Below, piece after piece: positions 1 to 6,264 of a stretch of DNA of 7,713 bases. Where the stretch lies: the NCBI GenBank assembly GCA_030428745.1, contig JAUIEG010000115.1:1-7713 (forward strand), written 5' to 3'. The notes beneath the pieces were generated by a model that saw only the letters and a program-made list of their open reading frames with translations, did not search any database and was not told where the DNA came from. A program made the position numbers and the translations under genes. The number at the start of each line of letters is the position of its first letter. Within the stretch, counting starts at the first letter, position 1. Origin of the DNA: Alphaproteobacteria bacterium (GTDB lineage: Bacteria > Pseudomonadota > Alphaproteobacteria > Caulobacterales > Parvularculaceae).

Positions 1-851
1 TAGGCGGCGGCGCCGAGGCCGAAGGCGCTGCTCTCTCCGCCCTTAATGATATTGTGTAAAGTCAGTGTTTCCGGCGCCGCGGCGGCGCGCGCCATATTCA
101 TCCCCGGCATCAAGATTTCCGTGACGGCGGCAAGCAGGACGAAACCGCCAAAAGCAAAAGCATATCGCCACAAACCGTAGCGGCCTGTCAGGAACGGACA
201 CACGGACAAAAGGATAAACCCGATCAGGGCGAACGCCGGATTAAGCAGCCACAAAATGAAAAGAAGACCGCCGCCAAGCGCGCCTTCCAACCGCGCGCGT
301 GAGACAGAATCATCGGCTGAAACAGAAACAAAGGAAAGGCCGCACACTAACAGCAACGCAAGACCGAGCTCAGCAGGACCCGAAAACGGCGCAGCGGCGA
401 AACCGGCGAGCGCGGCAGTCGCCGCAACGCCAAACGCCGTCGGAAACCGCGTCGAAGCAAGATAGGCGAAAGGATAAAGCACAAGAAAAGCGCCCATCGC
501 TTTGGCGACAAGATGCACCCGGCCCGGCGCATCAGCGAACATGTCCGCGGCCATCAAAAGCATTAGGTAAAAAGGAGACTCTTGCGCCGTGAGATCGGCT
601 TGCCCTGCAATCGCCGCCCGCGCCTCAGCGATAGGCGCGATCATATCCACCGTCGGCGAAAGACTTAACAAGGCTGGCGAAAGCGCCGCCGCGATGACAA
701 ATAGGGTTGCAACCGCAACGGACCACAAAAAAGACCATCCAGGCTCTCGCCAGGAATAGATCGACATCGCCGCCCGTCGGGCCCGCGGCGCCGCCGCCCG
801 CCAGCCCAACTCTGTTTCAAATGCGCCCTGAGCAGTGTGAGACGTGTTCAT
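1..851 (-). CDS. Multi-spanning membrane protein, 3' part outside window
   Basis: Reading the minus strand from an ATG at 849-851 gives an uninterrupted frame of 283 residues to the left edge, so the C-terminus is missing. After a polar, Arg-rich N-terminus (residues 1-37) come hydrophobic stretches at about 40-64, 112-131, 137-155, 159-178, 191-221 (long enough for one or two helices) and 228-247, so it is an inner-membrane protein with at least six helices. Residues 68-130 have an acidic periplasmic-like loop, then QESPFYLML, an amphipathic stretch and a helix. This order loosely resembles the first loop of GT-C fold glycosyltransferases (GT39/PMT-like), but no decisive catalytic motif is visible, so that function is only a suggestion. 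A purine-rich AGGTCAGGGG lies about 10-20 bases before the ATG. An in-frame ATG at residue 29 is a possible alternative start. The gene is divergent from fzlA. I do not recognise the family. Confidence 0.8.
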   Translation of the reverse strand, partial: MNTSHTAQGAFETELGWRAAAPRARRAAMSIYSWREPGWSFLWSVAVATLFVIAAALSPALLSLSPTVDMIAPIAEARAAIAGQADLTAQESPFYLMLLMAADMFADAPGRVHLVAKAMGAFLVLYPFAYLASTRFPTAFGVAATAALAGFAAAPFSGPAELGLALLLVCGLSFVSVSADDSVSRARLEGALGGGLLFILWLLNPAFALIGFILLSVCPFLTGRYGLWRYAFAFGGFVLLAAVTEILMPGMNMARAAAAPETLTLHNIIKGGESSAFGLGAAA

Positions 852-1033
852 CTGGGACAACCCCTGACCTTTACCCACCCGGCGGGACGCGCCCGCCAAT
901 CCTTAACGGGGACGTTGCAAGTCGCCTGCCGGAGGTTGAGAACAGATAGAAAAATCGCCGGAAAAGAGCGCCTTACGGGTTTGCCCTGAGATTGACGCTG
1001 TTATCATCAAGGTTACTGCGTTAACGAGTGGCC
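852..1033. other. Divergent intergenic region between membrane protein gene and fzlA
   Basis: This spacer must hold the promoters of both flanking genes. For fzlA a possible -10 element is TATCAT at 1002-1007, which would give a leader of about 20 bases; the -35 candidates upstream (TTTGCC 980-985, or TTGCCC with a short 15-base spacing) are poor matches. TTGACG at 992-997 is a good -35-like hexamer but has no convincing -10 at the right distance. No promoter for the minus-strand gene stands out. The only clear structure is the GC-rich inverted repeat at 881-897, listed separately. Confidence 0.45.
881..897. repeat. GC-rich inverted repeat in the leader of the membrane protein gene
   Basis: GGCGGG at 881-886 is the exact reverse complement of CCCGCC at 892-897, separated by a 5-base loop. 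It lies 30-46 bases before the minus-strand ATG. If it is within that transcript it would form a short stable hairpin just upstream of the ribosome binding region. There is no T-run, so it does not look like a terminator. In GC-rich DNA, six paired G/C bases can arise by chance. Confidence 0.35.
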
Positions 1034-1717
1034 ATGCGCACCCTGTTTCACATGCCCTTAGATCCCGCCTCGCGGATGATCCGGATCGCGCTCGCCGAAA
1101 AAGGCCTGCCGGCGCAGCTGGTGGAAAAGCGCCCATGGGCTGACGATGACGGCGCACTCGCTGCTGCGAACCCGGCCGGTACAATTCCCGTGCTCATTGA
1201 TGAGGCGCCGACGGGAGACGACGTCGCGCTCTCTCCGGCGACGGCTATTATCGAATATATCGAGGAAGCCTATTCCAGCGAACCGCTGCTGCCGTCGACC
1301 TCTGCAAGCCGCGCCGAAGCGCGGCGCCTCACCGCCTGGTTTCTGGACAAGTTCGAGGCTGACGTTTCCGCCTTCACCCTGCGCGAGCGCGTCGACAAAA
1401 GATTAATGCGCCGGGGCCAGCCGGATTACGAGCTCCTCAAAGCGGGCGCCGAAGCGCTCTCCTGGCATCTTGATTACATGTCCTGGCTGCTGGAGCAGCG
1501 ATACTGGCTCGCCGGCGAGCGCATAACCATCGCCGACCTCGCCGCTGCAGGCCAGCTTTCCGCGCTCGACTATATCGATACCGTTCCGTGGGAAAAATTT
1601 CCAACCGTCAAGGAATGGTATGCGCGGTTGAAGTCGCGTCCTTCCATGCGGCCGGTTCTGCGCGACCGCATCGACGGCCTGCCGCCGCCCGCCCATTACG
1701 ACAATCCGGATTTTTAG
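1034..1717 (+). CDS. fzlA: FzlA-like FtsZ-binding protein, GST fold
   Basis: This 227-residue protein has the glutathione S-transferase fold: an N-terminal thioredoxin-like domain (about 1-80, with NPAGTIPVL at 46-54 containing the cis-Pro, and SPATAIIEYIEE at 67-78) and an all-helical C-terminal domain (about 88-210, with ITIADLAAAGQLSALDYID). The N-terminal MPLDPASR, the Trp of the RPW motif (residue 35, probably corresponding to Trp38 of Caulobacter FzlA), and the C-terminal tail PPPAHYDNPDF fit FzlA rather than an ordinary GST. In Caulobacter, FzlA binds curved FtsZ filaments and links the Z-ring to septal wall synthesis; it does not act as a GST. Direct adjacency to queG supports this, since I recall the same order in alphaproteobacteria. 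The ATG at 1034 is chosen. A GTG at 1028 adds two residues, and neither has a strong ribosome binding site. A generic GST is the alternative. Confidence 0.85.
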   Translation: MRTLFHMPLDPASRMIRIALAEKGLPAQLVEKRPWADDDGALAAANPAGTIPVLIDEAPTGDDVALSPATAIIEYIEEAYSSEPLLPSTSASRAEARRLTAWFLDKFEADVSAFTLRERVDKRLMRRGQPDYELLKAGAEALSWHLDYMSWLLEQRYWLAGERITIADLAAAGQLSALDYIDTVPWEKFPTVKEWYARLKSRPSMRPVLRDRIDGLPPPAHYDNPDF

Positions 1718-1722
1718 CCTCC

Positions 1723-2835
1723 ATGAGCGAGGCGTTGACAACGCGCATTCTCGCCATGGCGAAAGAGGCCGGCTTCGACGCCGCAGGCTTCGCGCCTGCG
1801 AGCCTTCCGGAAAGCGTGCGCGAAAAGCTGTTGCGTTTTTTAAAGCTCGGCCGTCATGGAGCGATGGGATGGATGGAGACGCGCGCAGAACAGCGCGCCC
1901 ATCCGCAATCGCTATGGCGCGATGCAGAAAGCGTCATCATGCTCGGCATGAATTACGGGCCGGACAAAGATCCGCTGGATGCGCTCGGCGCCAGGTCTAA
2001 CGGCGTAATTTCCGTCTATGCGCAAAACCGCGATTATCACGACGTCGTTAAAAAGCGCCTGAAACGCATCGCCCGCGAGATCGTGGAGGAAACCGGCGCC
2101 GAGGTGAAAGTCTTTGTGGACACGGCGCCCGTTATGGAAAAGCCTCTCGCCGCACAGGCTGGGATCGGCTGGCAGGGAAAGCACACGAATCTCGTGTCGC
2201 GCGATTTTGGCTCCTGGTTGTTTCTCGGCGCGATCTTTACGACGCTCGACCTTGCGCCGAACAACCCCGAATCCGACCACTGCGGATCATGCAATAACTG
2301 CCTCGACATCTGCCCGACAAACGCTTTTCCGGCGCCTTATCAGCTCGATGCGCAGCGTTGCATCTCCTATCTCACTATTGAACATCCGGGCCCAATTCCG
2401 CGTGAATTCCGAAAACCCATGGGCAACCGTATTTATGGCTGCGATGACTGCCTCGCCGTTTGTCCCTGGAACAAATTTGCGGGCCGCGCCAAACAAGCCG
2501 CCTTTCACGCCCGCAAGGACCTGCAATCGCCAACCCTGGAAGACCTTGCCGGACTGGACGACAGCGCCTTTCGCGCCCTTTTTTCAGGATCGCCAGTGAA
2601 ACGCACGGGCCGCGATCGTTTTGTCCGCAATGTGCTGATCGCCGTCGGCAATTCTAGCGACAAGAGCCTGATCGAAACGGCGCTGAAACTGATCAGCGAC
2701 GAAAGCGCCCTGGTGCGCGGCGCGGCGGTATGGGCGCTGTCGCAACTAGCGCCGGAAAAATTTGATGCTCTGCGCGACAGCAGTCTTGCGCAGGAGACAG
2801 ACGAAACCGTACGCGCCGAGTGGCTGGCCGGCTAG
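1723..2835 (+). CDS. queG: Epoxyqueuosine reductase QueG
   Basis: QueG reduces epoxyqueuosine at the wobble position of tRNAs with GUN anticodons to queuosine, using cobalamin and two [4Fe-4S] clusters in the cytoplasm. The 370-residue product has the N-terminal cobalamin-binding region, the VFVDTAPVMEK segment whose Asp133 matches the proposed catalytic Asp of the family, and the GIGWQGKHTN motif (147-156). A ferredoxin-type cluster follows with Cys187, 190, 193 and 197 (CGSCNNCLDICP), then Cys213 and Cys240, 243 and 247 (CDDCLAVCPWNK). The C-terminal 80 residues look like HEAT-type repeats (for example ALVRGAAVWALSQL) that contact tRNA in known structures. Length is normal for the family. 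The frame stays open upstream to 1588, but the ATG at 1723, 5 bases after the fzlA stop, gives the expected N-terminus; the upstream part is just fzlA read in another frame. It is probably cotranscribed with fzlA. Its stop overlaps the stop of the convergent G8 gene. Confidence 0.97.
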   Translation: MSEALTTRILAMAKEAGFDAAGFAPASLPESVREKLLRFLKLGRHGAMGWMETRAEQRAHPQSLWRDAESVIMLGMNYGPDKDPLDALGARSNGVISVYAQNRDYHDVVKKRLKRIAREIVEETGAEVKVFVDTAPVMEKPLAAQAGIGWQGKHTNLVSRDFGSWLFLGAIFTTLDLAPNNPESDHCGSCNNCLDICPTNAFPAPYQLDAQRCISYLTIEHPGPIPREFRKPMGNRIYGCDDCLAVCPWNKFAGRAKQAAFHARKDLQSPTLEDLAGLDDSAFRALFSGSPVKRTGRDRFVRNVLIAVGNSSDKSLIETALKLISDESALVRGAAVWALSQLAPEKFDALRDSSLAQETDETVRAEWLAG

Positions 2836-5800
2836 ACTTCCACCGTCACCTGCACATGGCCTTTGGCGAAGTTCCCATTGTCATCTTCCACCCAGTACCA
2901 GAACTCATCGGACCCGGAATAATTGGGATCGGCTGCATAAGTCAGCGTACCGTCGTCATTCTGATAGATGGATCCATGTGTGGCGTAAGTGTACCCATCC
3001 ACCGCAAGGGCATCGCCTTCCGGATCGAAATCATTAGACAAGACATCGAGAACGATAGATCCGTTTTCACTAACCGTAGCAAAATCAGTGCGTGCGACAG
3101 GTCCGGTATCGGAAAGGTCAAGCACTCCATTGTAACGCGGCGTTTCAGGAAAATCACTGAAGTTCCGCTCCCACTCCACGACAACGCCAGTCTTGTCGAT
3201 GGCGCCAGTGGCGCGGTCAGAATAATACTGATCGATCACTGTTACTTTGCGTCCATCTGGAAGCGTCCAATAACCTTCTTCGATCACTGCTTTCTGGATC
3301 GTGAAATAGTCAAACCGGATCGGATCCCAAGTGGGCGATACTTTGTCGGGTCCGATTTCATCTGTCAGTGTGCCGGTAAGGTCTATATAGCCGCGTGACT
3401 CCGGTGTTGGCGTGACAGGCACATTAGTAATGTCAGAGTCGAATATGAGGCGGCCCTCAACGAGGTCCGCGCGAGTCATAAACCGGTCTTGCGGCAGCGT
3501 ATTGTGAATATCCGTTGTTGCGCCGTCTACATTCACATCGATGAAGACGTAACCCCAATCCCCGTCAAAGGGATGATTCATGCCCGATGTATCACGCGTT
3601 AAATGAACGCCCGTTGGGAAGCCTACGATGTCGGCGCCGTTGATCACCATGGAAACAGTGGCGGGGCCATACTCGATCCCGCGCCACACATGGCCGCCGG
3701 AAGATCCATCTGTGGCGAGTAAGTCGATGTCTTTAAGGGTGTAATGCGCCGTATATTGAAGGTGGATGCCAGTGCCGACTTCCCAGCCTTGGAAATCATC
3801 AATTACCGTACGCACATCATGAAATTGTTCCGAATTAGGCTTGATAACTTCAAGTCCAATGCCGACAGCGAATGCTTCATTTCCTTTAAAAGAACTAATT
3901 GCGGGAATGTGGATTTTAACCTCATCCATATACCGCAGCGCTTCGGACATGTGCGCCGTGTCGGCGTCGACATTGATCGGGCCGCCGGCGTCACGCGACA
4001 TATAAACGAAGCCATGCCCGCCAGGAACGCCTGCTGCAACATTGTCCACCGCCTCCACAAGCCGGCCCTGAAACCAGAATCCCGCGCCTGTGCGGCCAAG
4101 ATCGAAGGCAACGACATCCTCATGCCACTTTGCACCGCCGCCATTGCCGATAGACTTGATGGCGATATTGTGTGACCAGCGGCCGATTTCATTGCCCGTT
4201 TCCGCAACGAACGCCGCGCCGTAAACATCATAGGCCGCGTTGTCCGTCATGATCGCATTTGAATCATGATGGACATAGCCCCAGCCCGGCGAGCCCCAGA
4301 CCGCATTACCGACGACCATCGCGGGATTGTCGACATCATCGACGCCCACGCGATGAAGGTGCATGGAATAGCGCGTTTTGATGTTGCTGTCGCTTTCGAC
4401 ATTCTCGACATCATTGATATCGAACGCCCGTTCCGACTTGTCGGTGCGCCCAAGCTCATAAAACTCCGCATAACGCACATCGATAAGGTCCGACTGCATG
4501 AACATGGTGTGTCCACGCTGGTGTACAGGCACGCCGTCGGCGTTTTCAGTTTCAAAGCGCACATTGCGGCTGTAATTCGCCACATAGGCTTTCAGGTCGG
4601 CGCGTGGGCCTTCGTGATCGAACTGAAGCGGCGTATCAAAGTAGATTGTATTGCCTTCGATTCTCGTGATGACGAGTTCTTCGTCCTCGGTCTTGTCATC
4701 GCGCGCCACGGTCGGTTCAACCTGTTCGCTTTCCGTCAGATGTGTGCCGGTCAGCACCAGTCTGTCGCCGACCTGCCAGCCTTCCGGCGGGGCCTCCAAA
4801 GTCAGCGATGTATCGCCCGCCATGGGGTCAGCGTCGACCTTAAAGAAGGTTTCCTTTTCCGCGCCGTGAATTTGAACATCGCCATGGGTAAGGAGCCCGC
4901 GCGACAGGAGTTGCGGGTCCCAGGACACGTCAATGGGGCCGTTGTCGGCGAATTGAATGACGGCTTCCACATTCGCTGCGACCGGATTATCGGCCGTGCC
5001 GATGGTCAGCTTTCCGCCCGGCGTAACGACGAATGTGTCGACCTCCATAAAGGTGTCGCGGTCAGTCGCAAAGTCCAGTTCGCCGTCGACCCGCACGGTG
5101 AAAAGCGAAACCGGGCTTTCGCCGTCATACTCAACCTTGACGCCGTCGGGAATGACGACTTTGGCGTCCTCACCGGGCACTTCACCGCCGGCCCAGGTAT
5201 TGGGATCGAACCAGGAGCCGTTGTTGACCGCGACATGCGTTGCTTCGCCGACAGGCACGAGATTAAACAGCGCCATCATATGCGCAGGCATCTCGCCGTC
5301 GCCGTGATCCATACCACCGTCGCCATGGTCCATATCGCCATGGCCGTCATGATCGCCCATATCCATGTCATCATGACCGTCATGCATGCCGTCTTCATGC
5401 ATACCGTCGTCGGGGCCCACCTGAACTTCGACCTGCGCACGGCTCAAATTGCCATTGCTGTCGCGCACTTCATACTGAAAGCTGGCTTCGCCCTCATATC
5501 CCGCCTCGGGCGTAAAATGCACAACGCCATCATGAAGCATCGCCGTGCCGTGGGTGGCGCCGAAGACGCGAACAAGCTGTGCACTGACGCCTTCAGGCAC
5601 AATATCATTGGAGAGAAGGTCGTCAGCGGCGATCTGAATCCCTTCGCCCGCATCCGCATGGAAATGTTCGTCGTTGAAAGCCTCAATAGCGGCAGGCTCA
5701 ACCGGTACGGCTGGCGTCACCGGAGGCGTTGTTGTTCCGCCCCCATTCCCGCTTTTGCCTTTGTCCTCACCGCTGGGGGCGCGTTCGCCGCCGCCCTTTA

Positions 5801-6011
5801 AGGGACCGTCATTCCCGCCAACAGTGTAACAACCTTCCAGGGCCAGCAAGGGCGCCAGCATGCTCGCCTGAGCGAGACGCTGCTTGGAACTTTGCTTTTT
5901 AACCTTGCGGTCGCGCCTGATCGACGTTCGAGCGGTATCTCTTGCTGCATCAACAAGGTCGGAGAAATCGAGACGGGTGATGCTGTCACGGGCGGCAAAA
6001 TCAAGGCTCAT
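2832..6011 (-). CDS. G8-domain / CEMIP-like beta-helix surface protein with cadherin-like domains, putative lipoprotein
   Basis: Residues are numbered from the ATG at 6009-6011 (1059 residues). Residues 1-45 are polar and basic (RRDRKVKK), then a short hydrophobic stretch ends in LALEGC with Cys61, the only cysteine in the protein, so a lipidated, exported protein is likely but atypical. A Gly/Pro linker (62-110) precedes a cadherin-like (Big_9-type) domain (111-199), a Met/His/Asp-rich stretch (201-246), and a G8 domain (about 260-380, starting NNGSWFDPNTWAGGEVPG). A long right-handed beta-helix (about 380-895) carries RYSMHLHRVG (547-556), HHD (581-583) and DNAAYDVYGAAF, similar to CEMIP/TMEM2 and fibrocystin-L. 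A second cadherin-like domain closes it (970-1059, VLSNDFDPEGDAL, GTLTYAADPNYSG). CEMIP proteins depolymerise hyaluronan; polysaccharide cleavage or binding at the surface is inferred by analogy, and substrate is unknown. The ATG has a GGA six bases upstream; a GTG at 6026 would add five residues. GC content drops towards the C-terminal third. Confidence 0.9.
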   Translation of the reverse strand: MSLDFAARDSITRLDFSDLVDAARDTARTSIRRDRKVKKQSSKQRLAQASMLAPLLALEGCYTVGGNDGPLKGGGERAPSGEDKGKSGNGGGTTTPPVTPAVPVEPAAIEAFNDEHFHADAGEGIQIAADDLLSNDIVPEGVSAQLVRVFGATHGTAMLHDGVVHFTPEAGYEGEASFQYEVRDSNGNLSRAQVEVQVGPDDGMHEDGMHDGHDDMDMGDHDGHGDMDHGDGGMDHGDGEMPAHMMALFNLVPVGEATHVAVNNGSWFDPNTWAGGEVPGEDAKVVIPDGVKVEYDGESPVSLFTVRVDGELDFATDRDTFMEVDTFVVTPGGKLTIGTADNPVAANVEAVIQFADNGPIDVSWDPQLLSRGLLTHGDVQIHGAEKETFFKVDADPMAGDTSLTLEAPPEGWQVGDRLVLTGTHLTESEQVEPTVARDDKTEDEELVITRIEGNTIYFDTPLQFDHEGPRADLKAYVANYSRNVRFETENADGVPVHQRGHTMFMQSDLIDVRYAEFYELGRTDKSERAFDINDVENVESDSNIKTRYSMHLHRVGVDDVDNPAMVVGNAVWGSPGWGYVHHDSNAIMTDNAAYDVYGAAFVAETGNEIGRWSHNIAIKSIGNGGGAKWHEDVVAFDLGRTGAGFWFQGRLVEAVDNVAAGVPGGHGFVYMSRDAGGPINVDADTAHMSEALRYMDEVKIHIPAISSFKGNEAFAVGIGLEVIKPNSEQFHDVRTVIDDFQGWEVGTGIHLQYTAHYTLKDIDLLATDGSSGGHVWRGIEYGPATVSMVINGADIVGFPTGVHLTRDTSGMNHPFDGDWGYVFIDVNVDGATTDIHNTLPQDRFMTRADLVEGRLIFDSDITNVPVTPTPESRGYIDLTGTLTDEIGPDKVSPTWDPIRFDYFTIQKAVIEEGYWTLPDGRKVTVIDQYYSDRATGAIDKTGVVVEWERNFSDFPETPRYNGVLDLSDTGPVARTDFATVSENGSIVLDVLSNDFDPEGDALAVDGYTYATHGSIYQNDDGTLTYAADPNYSGSDEFWYWVEDDNGNFAKGHVQVTVEV
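5274..5411 (-). repeat. Met/His/Asp/Gly-rich degenerate repeat inside the G8 protein
   Basis: These 46 codons encode residues 201-246 of the G8 protein and contain 14 Asp, 9 Met and 8 His, in degenerate units such as DGMH, DGHDD, GDHDG, MDHGDG. The DNA itself is a degenerate repeat built on CATGG/GGCGAC-like words. The composition resembles Met/His-rich metal-binding segments of periplasmic copper-handling proteins, and the Asp content could also bind calcium. It sits exactly between the first cadherin-like domain and the G8 domain, so a metal-responsive linker is plausible but not shown. Confidence 0.75.
5829..6011 (-). other. Extended export leader with lipobox-like site (residues 1-61)
   Basis: The leader has an unusually long n-region of about 45 residues, mixed acidic then strongly basic (SIRRDRKVKKQSSKQR), followed by a hydrophobic LAQASMLAPLLA and the LEGC site. 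Position -3 is Leu, -1 is Gly and +1 is Cys, which fits a lipobox, but Glu at -2 does not fit the usual [ASTVI]. The Gly-rich segment just after the Cys resembles the flexible tether of surface lipoproteins. The internal Met before LAPLLALEGC is not a credible start because it would leave no basic n-region. Confidence 0.45.
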
Positions 6012-6026
6012 ACTATATCCACGCAC

Positions 6027-6056
6027 ACTATAAGCAGACTGAGAGAGAGGATTGAA
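6027..6056 (-). promoter_or_regulatory. Possible sigma-70 promoter of the G8 gene
   Basis: On the minus strand, TTCAAT (6056-6051) and TATAGT (6032-6027) are separated by 18 bases and match the -35 and -10 hexamers in 4 and 5 positions. Transcription would start near 6020, leaving a very short leader of about 9 bases that still contains GGA before the ATG at 6011. TATAGT occurs again directly before the ATG. Alphaproteobacterial promoters are degenerate, so this is a candidate only; TTGGCG with AACAAT further upstream is another weak option. Confidence 0.3.
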
Positions 6057-6163
6057 GCCTAGCTGCCGACGCGGAAAAGGTTGATTGAAAGGATTGTTAG
6101 AATTGTTTGGAATATCGCCAAAACATGCAGGGTATGGCGCAAATTACACAGAGTTAACCGCCT

Positions 6164-6180
6164 CGAATGGAATCCATTCG
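6164..6180. promoter_or_regulatory. Perfect 17-base palindrome, candidate operator
   Basis: CGAATGGAATCCATTCG is a perfect inverted repeat: CGAATGGA (6164-6171), central A, and TCCATTCG (6173-6180). The flanks do not continue the symmetry. It lies about 150 bases upstream of the G8 start codon and is not followed by a T-run, so a dimeric regulator site is more likely than a terminator. The factor is unknown. Confidence 0.45.
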
Positions 6181-6209
6181 GACGCGAGTGACAAGACCTT
6201 AACAAGCGG

Positions 6210-6222
6210 TTGTTTGAAACAA
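6210..6222. repeat. Short AT-rich inverted repeat
   Basis: TTGTTTGAAACAA consists of TTGTTT and AAACAA around a single G. It has the TTG-N7-CAA layout seen in some dimeric regulator sites but matches no consensus I can name. A repeat this short may be chance in AT-rich DNA. Confidence 0.25.
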
Positions 6223-6230
6223 TTGAATGC

Positions 6231-6258
6231 TTTGCGTTAGTGTAAAACGCTTCGCAAA
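6231..6258 (-). terminator. Possible hairpin after the fusion enzyme gene
   Basis: Seven bases after the stop of the minus-strand fusion gene, TTTGCG and CGCAAA (6253-6258 and 6231-6236) can pair over a 16-base loop. Alternatively GCGTT/AACGC (6250-6246 and 6238-6234) can pair over a 7-base loop; the two options share bases and exclude each other. There is no T-run after either, so intrinsic termination is doubtful. Confidence 0.25.
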
Positions 6259-6264
6259 CATCCT

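Larger units (their letters stand above)
6012..6264. other. Intergenic spacer rich in inverted repeats
   Basis: This 253-base spacer lies between two minus-strand genes and is more AT-rich than the genes around it. No coding frame of note is visible. It contains three short inverted repeats (6164-6180, 6210-6222, 6231-6258) and recurrent AACAA/ACAAT words on the minus strand. Its length and content suggest that the G8 gene has its own promoter rather than depending on read-through from the fusion enzyme gene. Confidence 0.5.

Noticed and set aside
256..592. Plus-strand open frames of 69 and 97 codons
   Set aside because: They are Arg/Pro/Thr-rich shadows opposite the minus-strand membrane protein gene, which has a coherent hydrophobic pattern across the whole region.
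992..1020. TTGACG as the -35 element of an fzlA promoter
   Set aside because: No hexamer resembling TATAAT occurs 16-18 bases downstream, so it was not listed as a promoter.
1588..1722. N-terminal extension of queG upstream of the ATG at 1723
   Set aside because: The extension is out-of-frame fzlA sequence, and the family N-terminus begins at the ATG at 1723.
4266..5801. Long 511-codon plus-strand open frame opposite the G8 gene
   Set aside because: It is fully antisense to a gene with clear domains. Its product has no recognisable domain and is rich in His/Ile/Val, as expected from the complement of Asp/Met/His-rich coding sequence. There is no plausible ribosome binding site or neighbour context.
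5866..5910. Twin-arginine (Tat) signal in the G8 protein leader (SIRRDRK)
   Set aside because: The residues after RR do not fit the SRRxFLK consensus, and the hydrophobic stretch is too far downstream for a typical Tat signal.
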